Shown here in pieces: positions 1 through 6,919 of a DNA stretch of 21,808 nt. Position numbers and translations under genes: made by a program. The stretch is from WHSV01 sp050694055. Lineage in GTDB: Bacteria > Actinomycetota > CADDZG01 > WHSQ01. The stretch lies in the NCBI GenBank assembly GCA_050694055.1, contig JBOGWX010000007.1, positions 1 through 21,808 of the forward strand, written 5' to 3'. Within the stretch, counting starts at the first letter, position 1. Each line of letters starts with the position of its first letter. Below the pieces are notes generated by a model. The model ran no database searches and was not told the origin of the DNA. It was given only the letters and a program-made list of their open reading frames with translations.

Positions 1-30
1 CTTTTTTTCTGCGCGATTCTCCGGTCATCC

Positions 31-50
31 GCGATCGTCGAAACGATCGC
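31..50 (-). repeat. Dispersed 20-bp palindromic hairpin, copy A
   Basis: Read on the minus strand this is an 8-bp perfect stem, GCGATCGT paired with ACGATCGC, closed by a TTCG tetraloop. It differs at one loop base from the tandem copies at 19329-19348 and 19360-19379, which have a CTCG loop. It sits between the window edge and the LLM oxidoreductase. A run of seven T at 2-8 lies close by and could be the tail of a terminator whose stem is outside the window. The function is unknown. Confidence 0.7.
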
Positions 51-94
51 TTGGGCGGAACATACCGCACGAGCGCCGGTCCGCTGCCAAGCCG

Positions 95-123
95 TCGGGA
101 CGGCCGATCCCGCCCGCTATGCT
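95..123 (+). promoter_or_regulatory. Possible promoter of the LLM oxidoreductase
   Basis: A TATGCT hexamer at 118-123 fits the actinobacterial -10 pattern TANNNT. It has a weak -35-like TCGGGA at 95-100 with a 17-bp spacer. The predicted transcript start, near 130, lies upstream of the ribosome binding site GGAGAGGA at 153-160. The -35 match is only three of six, so the call is tentative. Confidence 0.3.
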
Positions 124-164
124 CGCCGCTCCACCAACTCGGCGAGGCGAGCGGAGAGGAAGCT

Positions 165-1184
165 ATGGACTACGGCATCGGAATCGGTGGCCCGCTGAAC
201 CTGATTGCCCCTATGGCCAAGATGGTCGAAGACGCCGGCTTCGAGTCCTGCTGGGCAGCCGAGACGACCAACACCTCGTTCGTGGCGGCCTCCGTCGCGA
301 TCCAGGCGACCACCTCCATCAACGTCGGCACCGCCATCGCTCTCGCGTTTCCTCGTTCACCGACGATCACGGCCATGACGGCGTGGGACCTCGACGAGCT
401 CAGCGGCGGGCGCTTCATTCTCGGAATGGGAAGCCAGGTCAAGGGCGTCAACGAGCGCCGGTTCTCGGTCCGCTTCGAGCACCCGGCCCCCAAGCTGCGC
501 GAGTACGCCGAGGTCATGAGGACCGTGTGGCGCAGCAACCGGGGCGAGAAGGGCCTTACACACGAGGGCCGCTTCTACACGGTCACGATGCCGACCTTCG
601 GCAACCCTCCGCCGCAGCCCGACCGCCGCCTGGTGCCGGTCTACTTCGCGGCGGTCGGCAAGGTGATGGCCCGAGTCTGCGGTGAGGTGGCCGACGGACT
701 GCTCGCCCATCCGCTGGCGTCGCCCCGCTACCTGGAGGAGGTCGTCAAGCCGTCCATCGCCGAGGGGGCCGAGAGGGCGGGACGCAAGCCGAGCGAATGC
801 AACCTGACGGCGAGCCCCATGATCTCGGTCTCGGACGACGCCGATCTGGCGCGGCGGGAGGTCAAGCTGCAGATCGCCTTCTACGCGACCACGCGCACCT
901 ACGGGGCGATCCTCGCCCTGCACGGTTACGAGGAGCTGATTCCATCGTTGCGCGCGGCATTCGACAACAAGGACAGGGACCGCATGACCGAGCTGATTCC
1001 CGACGACCTGTGCGACGCGATCGCCTGCGCCGGGACGGCCGAGGAGGTCAGGGACAAGGTCAAGGCCAACTGGGAGGGCATCTCGGATCGCGTCTCGGTG
1101 GGGGGGCCGTGGTACGGCCCCCGCCCGGAGCGCATGTTCGAGAACTACCAGGCGCTGGTGGAGACCTTCGGCCGCGCCGGATAG
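165..1184 (+). CDS. LLM-class (probably F420-dependent) oxidoreductase
   Basis: The product is 339 aa, a typical length for luciferase-like monooxygenase-fold F420-dependent oxidoreductases. The family features are an N-terminal beta strand with GIGIGGP, an early AEDAGF-like helix (here VEDAGFES), the NVGTAI strand, LSGGRFILGMGSQVK (the cofactor-binding SGGR.LG.G signature) and a C-terminal GTAEEVRDKV segment. Such enzymes usually transfer hydride between F420H2 and an organic substrate in the cytosol; the substrate cannot be read from sequence. ATG at 165 is chosen because GGAGAGGA lies just upstream; an in-frame extension back to 51 has no such site and reads through a hairpin-rich leader. 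It converges on the Mce-type operon with a 30-bp gap holding a weak 5-bp hairpin (1184-1198). An FMN-dependent LLM enzyme is the alternative. Confidence 0.88.
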   Translation: MDYGIGIGGPLNLIAPMAKMVEDAGFESCWAAETTNTSFVAASVAIQATTSINVGTAIALAFPRSPTITAMTAWDLDELSGGRFILGMGSQVKGVNERRFSVRFEHPAPKLREYAEVMRTVWRSNRGEKGLTHEGRFYTVTMPTFGNPPPQPDRRLVPVYFAAVGKVMARVCGEVADGLLAHPLASPRYLEEVVKPSIAEGAERAGRKPSECNLTASPMISVSDDADLARREVKLQIAFYATTRTYGAILALHGYEELIPSLRAAFDNKDRDRMTELIPDDLCDAIACAGTAEEVRDKVKANWEGISDRVSVGGPWYGPRPERMFENYQALVETFGRAG

Positions 1185-1214
1185 ACGAGGTTTTCGTCAC
1201 TTTGCGCACTGGGC

Positions 1215-1745
1215 TCAGAGCTCACCCAGCAGCTCGAAGGCGTCGGCCTTCCAGGCGTCCTGGTCCTTCACCAGCGTCAGGCGGACGGTGAAGGCCACGG
1301 TCCGCTCGGTCCCCTCGACGGTCGTCGTCTGGGCGACCTGGGCGACTGCCACCGCCTCGTCTACTGCGGAGAAGGTGATGTCGGGGCCCTCGATGATCTC
1401 GCCCGAGGCCGCCGCGCCGGCCTCCTCGAAGGCGGGACCGAGGCCCGGCAGCAGTTCCTCGTAGTCGGCGCGGAAGTTCCCCGTCGAGAGCTCGAGGACC
1501 CGCCGGCCACCCTCCTCGACGCTCTCGGCGTCGAGGTTGATCAGCAGCGTGACGACCTCCTCGGCCGTGTCGTGCGCGGCCGGCGACTCCTCCGCCAGCG
1601 CTTGGTCGATCTCGTCGGGAGCGGCGGAGCGGGACGTCAGCCAGAGACCGCCGAACAGAGCCGCGGCGACCACCGAGGCGATCAGTCCGGCAGTCAGGCT
1701 CTTGCGGCCGGGCCTGGCGTGATCGTCGGTCTCAGTCGAGGTCAT
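1215..1745 (-). CDS. Mce-associated-like single-pass membrane protein
   Basis: The product is 176 aa. A hydrophilic N-terminus of about 16 residues is followed by one membrane segment (about 17-37) and an extracytoplasmic acidic, alanine-rich domain of about 135 residues. This resembles the NTF2-like domain of actinobacterial Mce-associated membrane (Mas/Mam) proteins, which are thought to stabilise or assist Mce lipid transporters. The start is chosen because its ATG overlaps the stop of the upstream YrbE gene as ATGA (1745-1742), a mark of translational coupling; an in-frame start 11 codons upstream lies inside that gene. It is the last gene of the ATPase-permease-permease operon, in the place where mce genes normally stand. 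The assignment rests on position and architecture more than on a diagnostic motif. Confidence 0.65.
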   Translation of the reverse strand: MTSTETDDHARPGRKSLTAGLIASVVAAALFGGLWLTSRSAAPDEIDQALAEESPAAHDTAEEVVTLLINLDAESVEEGGRRVLELSTGNFRADYEELLPGLGPAFEEAGAAASGEIIEGPDITFSAVDEAVAVAQVAQTTTVEGTERTVAFTVRLTLVKDQDAWKADAFELLGEL

Positions 1746-2584
1746 CCAGCGATTCGGACCGTGTCGGTCACGCCCCACATCACCGACGAGAGCATCAGGT
1801 TGATGATGTTGACCGCCACGATCGAGGCACGAATGGCTCTGCCGACCGCAATTCCTACGCCCGCCGGACCGCCGGTTGCGTTGAAGCCGTAGTAGCAGTG
1901 GATCAGCGCGACCGTTACCGCGAAGACCATGGCCTTGATGAGCGAGTAGAGCACGTCTATCGGTGGCAAGAACAGCGAGAAGTAGTGCTCGTAGGTGCCG
2001 AGCGACAGGCCGAGAAGATTGACGACCACGACCTTGGTGGCGAAGTAACTGGCGAACAAAGAGATCAGGTAGAGGGGAATGATTGCGATGAGAGCGGCGA
2101 GGATACGCGTCGACACGAGGTAGGGGACCGGCCGTACGGCCATGACCTCGAGCGCGTCGATCTCCTCGTTGACGCGCATGGCTCCCAGCTCGGCGGTGAA
2201 GCCCGCGCCCACTTGAGCCGCCAGCGTCACGCCCGCGATCAGAGGAGTGATCTCACGCGTGTTGGCGAACGCGCCTACGAATCCGGTGAACGCCTCGGCC
2301 CCGATCAGCTGCAGTCCCTTGAAGCCCTCGAGCCCGACCTGCGTTCCGGTGAAGAAGGCCATGAAGAAGATGACCCCGGCGGTTCCGGCGCCGACGATCA
2401 GCGCACCGGCTCCGAGCGTGATCTCGCTCACGAGGCGGCCGAGTTCCTGGATATGGCGGGTGGCGGGAACCATGTCGACCAGCGACTTCGCCATGAAGGC
2501 CAGCTGCGAGCCGAGGTTGGACAGCCCGTCAACCGTGCGTCCAACGGGACGGAAGCGTCTGCTCGGAAGCTGCGCGGTGGCCAT
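1742..2584 (-). CDS. MlaE/YrbE-family ABC permease (second of pair)
   Basis: The product is 280 aa with five or six hydrophobic segments. It carries the MlaE-family cytoplasmic coupling motif GAMRVNEEIDALEVMAVRP in mid-protein. These permeases form the inner-membrane channel of Mce/Mla-type lipid transporters and pair with a MlaF-like ATPase. In Actinobacteria two different YrbE permeases (A and B) are encoded side by side, as here. The N-terminal 40 residues are soluble, as in YrbEB proteins. The gene starts three bases after the stop of the other permease and overlaps the downstream Mas-like gene. Substrates are probably lipids or sterols by family, but no specificity can be read. Confidence 0.92.
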   Translation of the reverse strand: MATAQLPSRRFRPVGRTVDGLSNLGSQLAFMAKSLVDMVPATRHIQELGRLVSEITLGAGALIVGAGTAGVIFFMAFFTGTQVGLEGFKGLQLIGAEAFTGFVGAFANTREITPLIAGVTLAAQVGAGFTAELGAMRVNEEIDALEVMAVRPVPYLVSTRILAALIAIIPLYLISLFASYFATKVVVVNLLGLSLGTYEHYFSLFLPPIDVLYSLIKAMVFAVTVALIHCYYGFNATGGPAGVGIAVGRAIRASIVAVNIINLMLSSVMWGVTDTVRIAG

Positions 2585-2587
2585 CGG

Positions 2588-3361
2588 CTAGCCGAACTTC
2601 TGAGGGACGATGGCGAAGTACAACGCGGTGAGGATGAAGTTCACGAAGAACACCAGCATGAAGGTCACGACGACGGCTCGGTTGACCGCGTCCCCGACGC
2701 CCTTCGGCCCGCCCTTGGCGTAGAAGCCGAAGTAGATCGCGACCATTGCTGCGATCAGGCCGAATATCCCGGACTTGACGATCGCGACGAAGAGGTCCGC
2801 CGGTTGAGCAAGCAAGCTGAACGAGGCGAGGTACGCACCGGGAGTTCCTCCCTGGATGACGACGTTGAAGAAGTAGCCGCCCGCGATTCCCGCTACCGAC
2901 ACGAATCCATCGAGCAGCATCGCAACGAAGATGGCCGCCCAGATGCGGGGCACCACCAGAGTCGCGATCGGACTGACGGCGAGGACCTCCATGGCAGAGA
3001 TCTCGTCGCGGATCTTGCGGCTTCCGAGGTCCGCGCACATGGCCGAGCCTCCCGCGCCCGCGATGAGCAGCGCCGCGACGATGGGCGCCGCCTCACGGAC
3101 GACCGCGAGAACCATGGCCGCGCCGGTCTGGCTCTCGGCCCCCAACTGCGTCGCGACGTTTCCAACCTGAAGAGCGATGGTCGCCCCGAAGGCAATGGAC
3201 ACCAGCATCGCGGGGAACATCGACACGCTTGCGATGAACCAGCTCTGGCGGATGAACTCCCGCCACGGATAGGGCGGCTTCCACATGACTCGGAACGCTT
3301 CGAGCGTGATGGCGAACATGTTGCCCGTCTCGGTGACGAGCGAACGGGCGGCCGCGATCAC
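2588..3361 (-). CDS. MlaE/YrbE-family ABC permease (first of pair)
   Basis: The product is 257 aa from a GTG start, with N-terminal amphipathic sequence followed by five or six membrane segments. The MlaE-family motif reads CADLGSRKIRDEISAMEVLA, equivalent to the ELG..EQIDALE loop that contacts the ATPase. It is the YrbEA-like partner of the next permease. The GTG lies 13 bp after the ATPase stop; an ATG at 3378 overlapping that stop is in a different frame and terminates after six codons, so it is not used. Gene order ATPase-permease-permease is typical of Mla loci, whereas most actinobacterial mce operons have the ATPase elsewhere. Confidence 0.9.
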   Translation of the reverse strand: MIAAARSLVTETGNMFAITLEAFRVMWKPPYPWREFIRQSWFIASVSMFPAMLVSIAFGATIALQVGNVATQLGAESQTGAAMVLAVVREAAPIVAALLIAGAGGSAMCADLGSRKIRDEISAMEVLAVSPIATLVVPRIWAAIFVAMLLDGFVSVAGIAGGYFFNVVIQGGTPGAYLASFSLLAQPADLFVAIVKSGIFGLIAAMVAIYFGFYAKGGPKGVGDAVNRAVVVTFMLVFFVNFILTALYFAIVPQKFG

Positions 3362-3374
3362 TGCGGCGGTCGCT

Positions 3375-4304
3375 TCATCGGCGCCGTGTTTCCTCCTGCG
3401 GAGCGCCCGCGGCCCGCTCCATCTCCTCGACCTCTGCGGCCATCATTCCCGAGCCGGACCTCGGCCTCGAGTCGCCGGATACGTCCTTGCCCATGTCCTT
3501 GGCGTCCTGCTCCTCGGACTTGGTCTGGTCTTTCTCCTCGGACATGCCGATCGGCCCCTCGGTGTCCCCGGCGAGGAACTGGCGGACGACGGGGATGTCG
3601 GACTCGAACATCTCGTGCGCCGGACCGAAGCGAACCAGGTTGCGGCGGTAGAGCATTCCGATGTAATCAGACACGCGCTTGGCGGTGGAGATGTCGTGGG
3701 TCACGACCATGAAGGTCGCCTCGAGCTGCCTGTTGAGGTCGATGATGAGCTCGTTGAGGAACGCGGTGCGGACCGGGTCGAGGCCGGAGTCGGGCTCGTC
3801 GAAGAGCACGATCTCGGGATCGAGCACGAGGCCCCGCGCCAGCCCGGCGCGCTTCTTCATTCCACCGGAGATCTCGCCGGGAAGCTTCTTCTCAGCCCCC
3901 GTCAGACCCACCATGGTCAGCTTCTCGTCGACGATGTCCTTGATCTCCGACTCTCGCTTCTTGGTGTGCTCGCGCAGCGGAAAGGCGACGTTGTCGTAGA
4001 TGTTCATCGATCCGAACAGGGCGCCGTCCTGGAAGAGCACGCCGAACTTGCGACGCACCTGATAGAGCTCCTTCTCGGACAGGGCGGGAACGTTCTTGCC
4101 GTCGATCCAGATCTCGCCGCGGTCGGGTTTGAGCAGGCCGACGAGGTGCTTGAGGAAGACGGACTTGCCGGTGCCGGAGGGGCCGAGAAGGACGGTCACC
4201 TTGCCCTTGGGGACGTCGAAGGTGATGTCCTCGAGCACGGTCTGGGGGCCGAATGACTTCGTCAGTTCCTTGATGCTTATTTCGACGTCCGGCTCAGATG
4301 ACAT
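3375..4304 (-). CDS. Mce/Mla-type ABC transporter ATPase (MlaF/MceG-like)
   Basis: The product is 309 aa. All ABC motifs are intact: Walker A GPSGTGKS (41-48), Q-loop Gln92, signature SGGMKKR (146-152), Walker B IVLFDE (165-170) followed by PDSGLDP, and H-loop His203 in VVTHD. SGGM(K/R)KR and DEPxSGLDP are characteristic of MlaF/Mkl ATPases that power lipid transfer with YrbE permeases. Residues from about 250 on form a charged, probably disordered tail rich in E, K, D and R; MceG-type ATPases of mycobacteria also carry a C-terminal extension. A GGGGGAT purine stretch precedes the ATG. It heads the minus-strand operon and is divergent from the acyl-CoA dehydrogenase pair. Confidence 0.93.
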   Translation of the reverse strand: MSSEPDVEISIKELTKSFGPQTVLEDITFDVPKGKVTVLLGPSGTGKSVFLKHLVGLLKPDRGEIWIDGKNVPALSEKELYQVRRKFGVLFQDGALFGSMNIYDNVAFPLREHTKKRESEIKDIVDEKLTMVGLTGAEKKLPGEISGGMKKRAGLARGLVLDPEIVLFDEPDSGLDPVRTAFLNELIIDLNRQLEATFMVVTHDISTAKRVSDYIGMLYRRNLVRFGPAHEMFESDIPVVRQFLAGDTEGPIGMSEEKDQTKSEEQDAKDMGKDVSGDSRPRSGSGMMAAEVEEMERAAGAPQEETRRR

Positions 4305-4550
4305 TCATCCATCCCCCAGGTCTCCCGGCGATGTTCAGGATTCTATGGTGCACTCGTGCACGAGAGCGCGGGCGGCCTCGTCGCCACCGAAGGTGCTCCC
4401 ACGCAGGGTACTTGCGAACGAGGCCCGTGCCTAGTGGGTTGGGACGGCTTGCATGGTCGTCGCCAAAGCGGCAAGTCGCCCCTCGTAGGAGCTTTGCTCC
4501 GATAAGGGATGGATCGTCAATGGCTCTGGCGTAAGTAGACTGCGCTGCTG
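4305..4550. promoter_or_regulatory. Divergent intergenic region with a 12-bp palindrome
   Basis: This 246-bp gap separates the Mce-type operon (-) and the acyl-CoA dehydrogenases (+) and has no convincing gene. A perfect 12-bp palindrome, CTCGTGCACGAG, lies at 4353-4364. On the minus strand a TAGAAT hexamer (4345-4340) just beyond it could be a -10 element for the ATPase operon, which would put the palindrome in the promoter spacer. A TetR-family operator is one possibility. On the plus side TCGTCA (4514-4519) and TAGACT (4536-4541), 16 bp apart, resemble -35 and -10 elements for the ATG at 4551. That ATG has no clear ribosome binding site, so a very short or absent leader is possible. Confidence 0.4.
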
Positions 4551-5717
4551 ATGGACTTCAGAGATACGCCCGAAGAGGCCGCCTTTCGCAAGGAACTGAG
4601 GGCGTGGATCTCCGAGAACCTGCCCGAGGGGTGGCGCGAGCGCAGTCCCAGCAGCGGACGAATGGACGAAGCCGTCTCGCGCGCGTGGTCGAAGAGGCTC
4701 TACGATGCCGGCTATTCCGGGCTGACCTGGCCCAAGGAGTACGGGGGCCAGGGCGCGCCGTACACGCATCAGGCGATCCTGCTCGAGGAGAGCGCGCGCG
4801 CCGAGACCCCGGAGCACATCGGCGTGATCGGCCTCGGGATGGCCGGGCCCACGCTCATCGCCCACGGGACCGAGGAGCAGAAGTCGGCGCACCTCGCCAA
4901 GATCCTGAGCGGCGAGGAGGTCTGGTGCCAGGGCTTCTCCGAGCCGGGCTCGGGCTCAGATCTGGCCTCCTTGCGCACGAAGGCGGAGGATGCCGGGGAC
5001 CATTACGTCGTCAACGGACAGAAGGTGTGGTCGAGCTTCGCCCACATCGCCGACTACTGCATCCTGGTGGTGCGCACGGATCCGAGCGCGGCCAAGCACC
5101 AGGGCCTCACCTACCTTCTGGTCGACATGCACGCGGACGGCGTCGAGGTGCGGCCGCTCGTGCAGATAACCGGCGATCCCGAGTTCAACGAGATCTTCTT
5201 CAACGACGTGAAGGTGCCCAAGGCAAACATCGTCGGTGAGGCCAACGCCGGCTGGGGTGTGGCGATGACCACTCTGCTGCACGAGCGCGGCACGCTCGGC
5301 TTCGCGCTGACGGCTCGCCTCGAGGTCCTGGTCGCGAAGCTGATCGCGCTCGCCGAGGAGACCGGCGCGCGCGACGACCCGCTCATCCGGGACCGCGTTG
5401 CCCAGCAGTGGATCGAGCTGCAGGCCCTGAAGTTCACGAACTACCGGGCGCTCACTACGCTCATGAAGACGGGTGTCCCGGGGCCGGAGGGCTCCATCGC
5501 CAAGCTTCACTGGAGCGAGTCGAACCAGCGCCTCGGCAAGCTCGCGCTCGAGATCCTCGGCGGGCGCGCCCAGCTCGACGGCGAGGCTGGGACCTGGTCG
5601 GGCTTCTGGCAGTACCAGCAGCTTCGTAGCAGGGGCAACACCATCGAGGCAGGCACCTCGGAGGTCCTGCGCAATATCGTCGCCGAGCGCGTCCTCGGCC
5701 TCCCGAGGAGCCGCTGA
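4551..5717 (+). CDS. Acyl-CoA dehydrogenase, catalytic-type subunit (FadE-like)
   Basis: The product is 388 aa, full length for the family. The N-terminal helical domain starts DTPEEAAFRKELRAW; the middle beta domain carries CQGFSEPGSGSDLAS, the FAD/substrate signature, and VNGQKVW; the C-terminal helical domain ends with NTIEAGTSEVLRNIVAERVLGLPR. Glu245 in LLHERG aligns with the helix-G catalytic base of isovaleryl-CoA dehydrogenase-type enzymes (by my own alignment), and a second Glu lies near the usual MCAD position in IEAGTSE. The enzyme should oxidise an acyl-CoA to the 2-enoyl-CoA, passing electrons to ETF. It is followed 28 bp later by a second, divergent dehydrogenase, an arrangement like the mycobacterial FadE26-27 and FadE28-29 steroid side-chain heterotetramers. 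The substrate is unknown. Confidence 0.93.
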   Translation: MDFRDTPEEAAFRKELRAWISENLPEGWRERSPSSGRMDEAVSRAWSKRLYDAGYSGLTWPKEYGGQGAPYTHQAILLEESARAETPEHIGVIGLGMAGPTLIAHGTEEQKSAHLAKILSGEEVWCQGFSEPGSGSDLASLRTKAEDAGDHYVVNGQKVWSSFAHIADYCILVVRTDPSAAKHQGLTYLLVDMHADGVEVRPLVQITGDPEFNEIFFNDVKVPKANIVGEANAGWGVAMTTLLHERGTLGFALTARLEVLVAKLIALAEETGARDDPLIRDRVAQQWIELQALKFTNYRALTTLMKTGVPGPEGSIAKLHWSESNQRLGKLALEILGGRAQLDGEAGTWSGFWQYQQLRSRGNTIEAGTSEVLRNIVAERVLGLPRSR

Positions 5718-5745
5718 CCCACGAGCTCGCAGAGGAGATAACACG

Positions 5746-6846
5746 GTGGACTTTTCCTTCACCGAAGAGCAACAGATGTTGCGCGCGCAGGTGCGCTCGT
5801 TTTTGGCGGCCGAGCTCCCGAGCGAGCGGGTCGCCGAGCTCGCCGAATCGGACGAGGGCTGGGACGAGGCATCGTGGACCAAGATGGCGGAGCTCGGCTG
5901 GACGGGGTTGTCCATCGCCGAGGATCACGGCGGTGCGGGGATGAGCTTTCTCGACGAGGCGGTGCTGTTCGAGGAGCTCGGCTACGGCCTCTATCCCGGC
6001 CCTTATTTCAGCACGGTTGCCCTCGCTCTTCCCGCGCTGGCCAGGACACCGGGGCTGCTCGAGGACATCGCTGCGGGGCGGGCGCGCGCGACGCTCGCGT
6101 GGGACGAGCCGGACGGCGCTCGAACCATCGAGGAGACGGAGCGGCCGACGACCTCGGCGGAACCCGACGGCGACGCGTGGACGGTCACCGGGATCAAAGA
6201 GCCGGTCGTCGATCTGGGCCCGGCGACCCACGTGGTGGTCGGCGCCGCGACGGACGAGGGGGCCGGGCTCTGGCTCGTCGAGCCGTCGCCCGCGGCGGTG
6301 AGGCCGCTCGAGACGGTCGACTCGACCCGCAGAGCGGGGCGGCTGACGCTCGAGTCGCACCCTGCGACGCTGCTGATCGAGCCGGGGAGCGCAGGTCCCG
6401 TGCTCGGCCACATCCGCAGGCGCGCGGACGCGGCCCTCGCGCTCGAGGCCGTCGGCGTCTCGCAGAAGGTGCTGGAACTCGCGCGCGATTACGCCTCGGA
6501 GCGCAAGCAGTTCGACAAGCCGATCGGTTCCTACCAGGCGGTGGCCCACCAGATCGCCGACACGTACATGAGCACCGAGCTCGCTCGTTCGCTCGCGTAC
6601 TGGGCCGCCTGGTCGGTGGCCGAGTCCTCCGAGGACGCCGATCGCGCGGCAGCAGCAGCCCTTGCCATGGCGAGCGAGGCCGCGGTGGCTGCCTGTGAGC
6701 GGTCCATGCAGGTACACGGCGGGATCGGGTTCACCTGGGAACACGTCTTACACCGCTACTACAAGAGGGCGCTCGGATGCGCGCACTTCAACGGCACCGC
6801 GGCCTCGAGGCGCGCCGCGGTGGCGGCCGGCCTGCTCGACCGGTAA
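5746..6846 (+). CDS. Acyl-CoA dehydrogenase, probable non-catalytic partner subunit
   Basis: The product is 366 aa. GTG at 5746 is preferred because AGAGGAG stands at 5731-5737 and the protein then begins with the family motif FSFTEEQQMLRAQVRSFL; the longer open frame upstream overlaps the previous gene. The order of domains is normal, with YASERKQFDKPIGSYQAV and QVHGGIGFTWEH in the C-terminal half. The middle domain is poor in the usual FAD-binding loop residues. At the MCAD catalytic position the sequence is FNGTAAS (Asn for Glu), and the helix-G position reads HIRRRAD without Glu. This suggests it contributes FAD/CoA contacts to a heteromer with the preceding subunit rather than catalysing alone. 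That is inference from alignment by eye. Confidence 0.88.
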   Translation: MDFSFTEEQQMLRAQVRSFLAAELPSERVAELAESDEGWDEASWTKMAELGWTGLSIAEDHGGAGMSFLDEAVLFEELGYGLYPGPYFSTVALALPALARTPGLLEDIAAGRARATLAWDEPDGARTIEETERPTTSAEPDGDAWTVTGIKEPVVDLGPATHVVVGAATDEGAGLWLVEPSPAAVRPLETVDSTRRAGRLTLESHPATLLIEPGSAGPVLGHIRRRADAALALEAVGVSQKVLELARDYASERKQFDKPIGSYQAVAHQIADTYMSTELARSLAYWAAWSVAESSEDADRAAAAALAMASEAAVAACERSMQVHGGIGFTWEHVLHRYYKRALGCAHFNGTAASRRAAVAAGLLDR

Positions 6847-6882
6847 CTACACGAGGCCAGACTTTTTGACTCGGTTATTCGA

Positions 6883-6919
6883 TTGAACCAGAGGGTTGCG
6901 GGATATCCTGATGGTTCAA
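6883..6919. repeat. Inverted repeat spanning the start of the SCP2-hydrolase gene
   Basis: TTGAACCA at 6883-6890 is perfectly repeated in inverse at 6912-6919 (TGGTTCAA) with 21 bp between. The right arm overlaps the likely ATG at 6911. It could be an operator with two separated half-sites, or an mRNA stem that occludes the ribosome binding region. No good -10/-35 pair was found nearby. Confidence 0.5.

Noticed and set aside
51..164. N-terminal extension of the LLM oxidoreductase
   Set aside because: The extra 38 residues are Arg/Ser/Pro-rich, cover a likely promoter, and lack a ribosome binding site, whereas ATG 165 has one.
1184..1198. Terminator between the LLM gene and the Mce-type operon
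   Set aside because: Only a 5-bp stem (GACGA/TCGTC) and a very short T stretch; too weak to annotate.
3358..3378. ATG overlapping the ATPase stop as the start of the first YrbE permease
   Set aside because: It is in another frame and hits a stop after six codons; the permease frame first opens at GTG 3361.
1898..3712. A 604-codon plus-strand open frame antisense to the YrbE permeases and ATPase tail
   Set aside because: Its composition is highly charged and repetitive (D/R/E/H-rich), has no domain pattern, and mirrors strong MlaE-family genes on the other strand; it is a shadow of GC-rich coding.
5461..6744. A 427-codon minus-strand open frame across the acyl-CoA dehydrogenases
   Set aside because: It is Arg/Gly/Pro-rich with no motif and lies opposite two clear FadE-like genes.
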